A stretch of DNA of 64,000 nt from Benincasa hispida (taxonomy: Eukaryota; Streptophyta; Magnoliopsida; Cucurbitales; Cucurbitaceae): assembly GCF_009727055.1 (NCBI RefSeq), contig NC_052357.1, positions 86,390,721-86,454,720 on the forward strand, read 5' to 3'. Under the pieces are notes generated by a model, which saw only the letters and a list, made by a program, of their open reading frames with translations, did not search any database and had not been told where the DNA came from. Positions 59,639-64,000 of the stretch are shown here, in pieces. The first letter of the stretch is position 1, and each line of letters begins with the position of its first letter. The position numbers and the translations under genes were made by a program.

Positions 59639-61832
59639 TGTTGGGGTTGATGCCCTAAAGTTTCGTGTCCTGTAGTTTGTAAACAATTTGTACGAACGCT
59701 TGTGTTGTTAATATATGATATTTACTTCACATCTTGTTTTTTGCTCAGTTGCTTGTTTTATTTGCTTTACCACAAACCAATAAACATAAAATCCCTGGTT
59801 ATTTGTATGTGACTCAAGCATGTATGTGGTGACATACAAGTGGATCATGTCTTGAGTGATAACCAAAATGGTCTGTAATATATGGATATAGGAGGAAAAC
59901 CTTATCCTGGTAACACTACGGATACGACCCGCTTTGTGGAATGGTCACAAGTGTTGTGACTTGCCACAGATGGTCTGATCCTGATCATTTATGTTGAGGA
60001 CATGCGAGCAGAGGCGTCCTATACAAAGAGTTTGTATAAGACCTGACCACGAAGTGTTAACGTCTCGTTTATATAAGCTACCCCGTTCAATGACAGAGAT
60101 TTCAATTTCACTTTAAGTTGACCATAGGTAACATAACTCAATCCTGAGTGAGTTGGGAACTTCTGCCATTGAGGGGCGGTCCTTTGAAATTTGTATGAGT
60201 GCAAGTGGCCAGGTCGCCGATTCAAACCTAGCCATTTTGGGATTATCTGATTTGGGAGTAGAAAACGTCAGGCTACACAAGATGGAATTCACGGTCCTAT
60301 CCCCGAGGCAGGGGTAAGTAGAGTAGATTAGGCTTCCTTAAGGCTAGACTACCAAGGTTTGAACGATGGTGGCAGGTCACACACCTCTTTTTTTGGGCTC
60401 GAGAGGTGTTCACAACCATAGTTGGATTATGTTGATTGTTTCATTGGAGGAATCAGTGGTACATTAAAGATTGAGATTGTAACTTATAGCAGTGCAAACC
60501 GGTATGTTGCCCAACTGTATCTTACGAGCAATGCTATGAAGGTCTATCGTACTTCATGACTAAATGGTTTATACACGATGCACACAAAAATATATTGTGT
60601 AAGAAGAGTTCACTATTGGTCTTTAGTGGATGCCTTGACAGTAACGAAGGATGGTAGATTCTCGTGTTAAAGAGTTTAGTAAGCATATTCATAGGACGTG
60701 ATTGGATTGCTTCCGAGCCACTAGTCCATTAGGTCTCTTCCTGGTATATATGTGTCGGTTGATGAAAGAGTTAGTCTGCTAGAATATGTGAAAATTTAGT
60801 TATCATTTTAATTTTAGAGTGTACAAGGTCTGAAGTTCGATTAATATATGATATATATTCTGACTAATAGTCTAATTAATACGTTATTTGATATAGAGTC
60901 TGGGCTAAGTGTATATGAGATACCATTATTCTTAGAGGGAATTAGATATAAATTTATTTATATCAAGTAGAGGAGGAGAAATTACTATAATATATATATT
61001 GAGATTCAACTATAGTTAAAGAATATAATATAATTATATTTATTAAATATTTTAATTGGTTAATATAGTGATAATTAAACAAAATCATGTTGAGTACGTG
61101 AGTTAGTGGGAACTGCATCGTTATTGTAACTAATTGAATAAATGAAATTTGATTCATTTTTTTTGAAATCGTTCATTCGGTCGTCGCGAAAAGAAATAGA
61201 TATGAACGCGCTGGTGAAAAGTAAGTCGATTACGCTTAAGTATTTCGAGAGCCTATATGATAGTCACTCTGCGCTTAGACGATCGTCCACCTCGCGTCTA
61301 AACGATCGCACACTAGTTTCTACCCGATTGGATAGCTTCTCTAAACAATCGTATTGTGTGTAGAGTTTGCTAAACGATCGTATACCATTTCCTAAATGAT
61401 CGTTCAATAAAACCTACACGATCATGTAGTTTCTCTTAAACGATAAACATCGTGCTATACAATAGCGCCTTTTTTCCTCCCACTTGCTTATCGCCTACAC
61501 GATCCGTTCGTCTTCCTTCCTCTACCAAATTCACCAAAGACCACACTTTAGGTTCTCACTCCAAGAATACATGGGGCTCTTTTTTGGTGGTGTCGTCCCC
61601 GCGGCATTCGTGTTCGTGCGGTTGTTCGAGTAGAGATTTTCGTTGCATTGAGTTCCGAAGTTTGAAGAACGTCTTCAATTGGTATGGCAACTCTCTCCTT
61701 CATTTATTTTTGTTCAAAGCATGCCTTTAATTGACTGTTAGTTTAGATAACTGTATGTTGTTGTATTTTGGTCACTGTGAAAATGGAGCGTTCCGAATGC
61801 GCACATGGAGCTCTTCGGTAAGAGATCCTTCA
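59639..61832 (+). repeat. 5' LTR of copia C (2,194 bp)
   Basis: Starts TGTTGGGGTTG and ends CCTTCA, two bases before the primer site. It shares with LTR A the phrases ACCAATAAAC, GTGACATACAAGTGGATCATG, AAAATGGTCTGTA and AGATGGAATTCAC. It is longer than LTR B because of the CGATCG field near its end. Confidence 0.85.
61255..61510. repeat. CGATCG motif field in LTR C
   Basis: AGACGATCGTCCA, AAACGATCGCACA, AAACGATCGTATA, AATGATCGTTCAA and ACACGATCATGTAG follow each other within 250 bases of the LTR end. Confidence 0.8.
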
Positions 61833-61834
61833 AT

Positions 61835-61846
61835 TGGTATCAGAGT
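61835..61846 (+). other. Primer binding site of copia C
   Basis: TGGTATCAGAGT matches the copia consensus TGGTATCAGAGC, complementary to the 3' end of initiator methionine tRNA, except for the last base. Confidence 0.9.
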
Positions 61847-62094
61847 CAGGTTCTGATACTCTGATTTCATATGTTGCAATGAAATGACATTTACGTTCAT
61901 GGTGGGTGCATTTCTACACTGTTTAATGGTTAAATTTGCTGTGGATATGCGGATTAATGGATGTTTTCATGGATGGTAGCCTCGGTTTGATTTAAATCCT
62001 TTTACATTTGCGGTTGTTTGTAAAGGCCCCTGCGTTTTTGGGCATTAATAATCTTTATCGAGTCTGTATTCAAATTTTGTTTGAAGTTTTGAGT

Positions 62095-62830
62095 CGTTCG
62101 AAGAAGCAGATCTATGCAAGCGTTGCAGTTCTTCGAGGAAGGAGACGATCTAGGGTTGATCACATCGTGCAGAAGATGTGGTACATGATCGCTGTTAATC
62201 GCATCGTAAAGACAATGGAGCACGCGATCGCTGTTGAATGCATCGATTAAACGATGGGGTATGCGATCAAAAGTTGATCACATCGTAAAGACGATGGAGT
62301 AGCGATTGTTGTTGAACGCATCATTTAAACAATGGGGTATGCGATCAAAAGTTAATCGTATCATATTGACGATCGGGTACGCGATCGCAAAGTATTGAGT
62401 CATGTAGGCGATGAGATGCTCGCATATCGTTTAACGCACGCGCACTAGACGATCGTTTAGGTCAACAAGCTTCATCGCTTAGTAACTGACTAAACGATCG
62501 CTTAGTAACGCAAGGTAAATCGTTTACCTGGTTGCACGCATCATGTAGACGATGAGATGCTCGCATATCGTTTAACGCACGCGCACTAGACGATCGTTTA
62601 GGTCAACAAGCTTCATCGCTTAGTAACTAACTAAACGGTCGCTTAGTAACACAAGGTAAATCGTCTATCTGTTGTCGCGCTAAGCGATCGCATAGACGAT
62701 CAGGCTTCGCAGCCTCGTTGTTGTCTACGCGATCGTTTAATTATGCTTCTATCATCTAGTGTGCGCTGAATGATCATAGATCTACGGCGTTACCTACACG
62801 ATGGAGTCCTCCTAGCGGTTCAAGACCCAG
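62095..62830. repeat. CGATCG motif field in the copia C leader, with internal duplication
   Basis: Words such as GCGATCGCTGTTGA, AGACGATCGTTTAGG and AAACGATCGCTTAGTAAC recur. A roughly 120-base unit (GATGAGATGCTCGCATATCG to AGGTAAATCGT) is present twice, at about 62409-62524 and 62550-62663, nearly identical. Confidence 0.9.
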
Positions 62831-64000
62831 TTCGCCTGTGAACCGGTTTGCTCAATGAAAAATGTAATAGATAGGGTTTTTTCATTTTGGTTTTTATAAA
62901 GGCTCATCCCGGTCCATTAATCCTTTGTTTATAATATGCGATGTATGTTTTTTATATGTGATATGGTATACACATATAGTTAATCCCACTTTAGGTTATG
63001 CAATGGTCATGCATCATCTCTTTATTGTAGTTGTTATAATTTAGAGAAGCATGATTTAATTATGTAAGGCATGTTCATGCATCATATAATATAAAAGTTA
63101 TATTTATGCATGCATAAAAAGCATTGACATGCATCATCTTTATATTATAATTGTTATAGTATAAGGGTGAATGATAGCATGTTTACTTGGTTTTTAGGCG
63201 TTATATAAAAGTTATGTATAGTAATGACCGGACATTGCATGAAACATGACACATAGGTTATTTTATAAATGTTATAAATGCCTCGTTGTGCGCAATGGTT
63301 TTAGTTGTTTCTTTTTAAAAGTTAAAGAAAAATTAGAATTAAAAGAAATAAGAAAGACATGCATGCTCACTTAGGTTTAATTCATGGTTTTAAAGTGTTT
63401 AAAACTTGGATCACATAGACCTAAGATCACGGTTCTAATATGATTTACAAACCTAAGGCTTTAATCTTTTAATCAGTTTAATAGGATTAAATTGGCTAAT
63501 AAAAGATTAAAGTGTAGCAAATCTATCTATAAGGGACCTTTTGTCTAAGGCGGGTTCTGTCTAGGATTGGGTATTTAAGTTGACGAAAACATAACACCCC
63601 TACCTGGGAACTTACCTGGAAAGGTGAATTAGATAGATTTGATGCATGCTTGCAAGTTAAGGACAATCCATTAAAGTGTTTAAATGTGACTACTTGAACT
63701 TGTTCATATTTCATAGACAAACGTTGTTTGTGAGCAGAGTTTAAAAAGACGACTTAGACTAAAATCAGTAGCCAGATTGTCTAGGTTAATGAACCCCTAG
63801 GTAGAACATTTATTGGGAGGTACTTGGGGTATAAGATGCTTCACTTATACCTTTCACGTTTCTCCTAAATAGTCTACACCATGAGATCTACCCTCGGCCT
63901 CGCGGCACTTTTGGTGTGTCCCCCTAATGGATGGTGTTTGGGTAGGTCAATATCAAGGTGGATGGAAAGAGTGTTCATAGTAAGCGGGAGCAGGAAGTGC
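62831..64000 (+). other. Leader of copia C
   Basis: No gene. From about 63400 it is collinear with 1-550. CATGCATCAT-rich words repeat between 63005 and 63145. Confidence 0.7.

Larger units (their letters stand above)
59639..64000 (+). mobile_element. Ty1/copia element C, 5' part (continues beyond window)
   Basis: An LTR (59639-61832) is followed by a clear initiator-methionine primer site and a leader that matches the leaders of elements A and B in order. Gag should begin a few hundred bases beyond the window. It is inserted against the minus-strand LTR fragment at 59228-59638. Confidence 0.85.

Overview
This is plant nuclear DNA: AT-rich and intron-bearing, with GT-AG splice sites and long stretches of nested and decayed transposable elements. 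The style of the repeats (Ty1/copia elements with long LTRs, MAIN-like plant mobile domain remnants, Tourist-like MITEs) and of the two host genes fits a dicot. I suspect a cucurbit, but this is an inference from general familiarity and not a database match. Only two genes look intact: a CBSX5-like two-CBS-domain protein on the + strand (23661-25284, two exons, 401 aa) and an F-box-like/RCC1-repeat protein on the - strand (26997-29988, six coding exons, 491 aa, with a long spliced 5' leader reaching about 31650).

Layout. 1-6990: 3' part of a degenerate Ty1/copia element (leader, gag-pol with stops and a 315-base N gap, polypurine tract, 3' LTR). 7000-10920: AT-rich DNA with simple repeats. 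10925-12701 (-): MAIN-like plant mobile domain pseudogene, followed by a CGATCG-rich tandem array (12820-14335) and three regularly spaced palindromes (14398-14498). 14530-23460: AT-rich DNA with a solo-LTR-like segment, dispersed repeats, two MITE candidates and a diverged direct duplication. 23461-31650: the two-gene island, partly bracketed by an inverted pair of Tourist-like MITE copies. 31660-37640: AT-rich DNA, repeat fragments and a GAGATCTGAG repeat field.

37640-57000: a CACTA (En/Spm) transposon remnant, TNP2 on the + strand. Its transposase is split by a Ty3/gypsy-type, apparently non-autonomous LTR element (40423-55586), and that element is itself split by a copia element on the - strand (43066-53410). 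This is a three-level nest: copia within gypsy within CACTA. 57030-59638: a mosaic of copia LTR fragments in both orientations. 59639-64000: 5' LTR, primer binding site and leader of a third copia element, whose leader resembles the leader at the start of the window.

Assembly problems visible in the sequence: a 38-base perfect inverted pair of the 19-base Tn5 mosaic end (43806-43843, the Nextera mate-pair junction) followed by about 186 bases foreign to the LTR; a single N joining two overlapping copies of the same LTR segment (41270-41869); and a 315-base N gap (1936-2250). No tRNA, rRNA or CRISPR array was recognised. The most unusual biological pattern is a short motif family (CGATCG followed by a TTAG-like tail) that is dense both in copia LTR/leader regions and beside the unrelated MAIN-like pseudogene.
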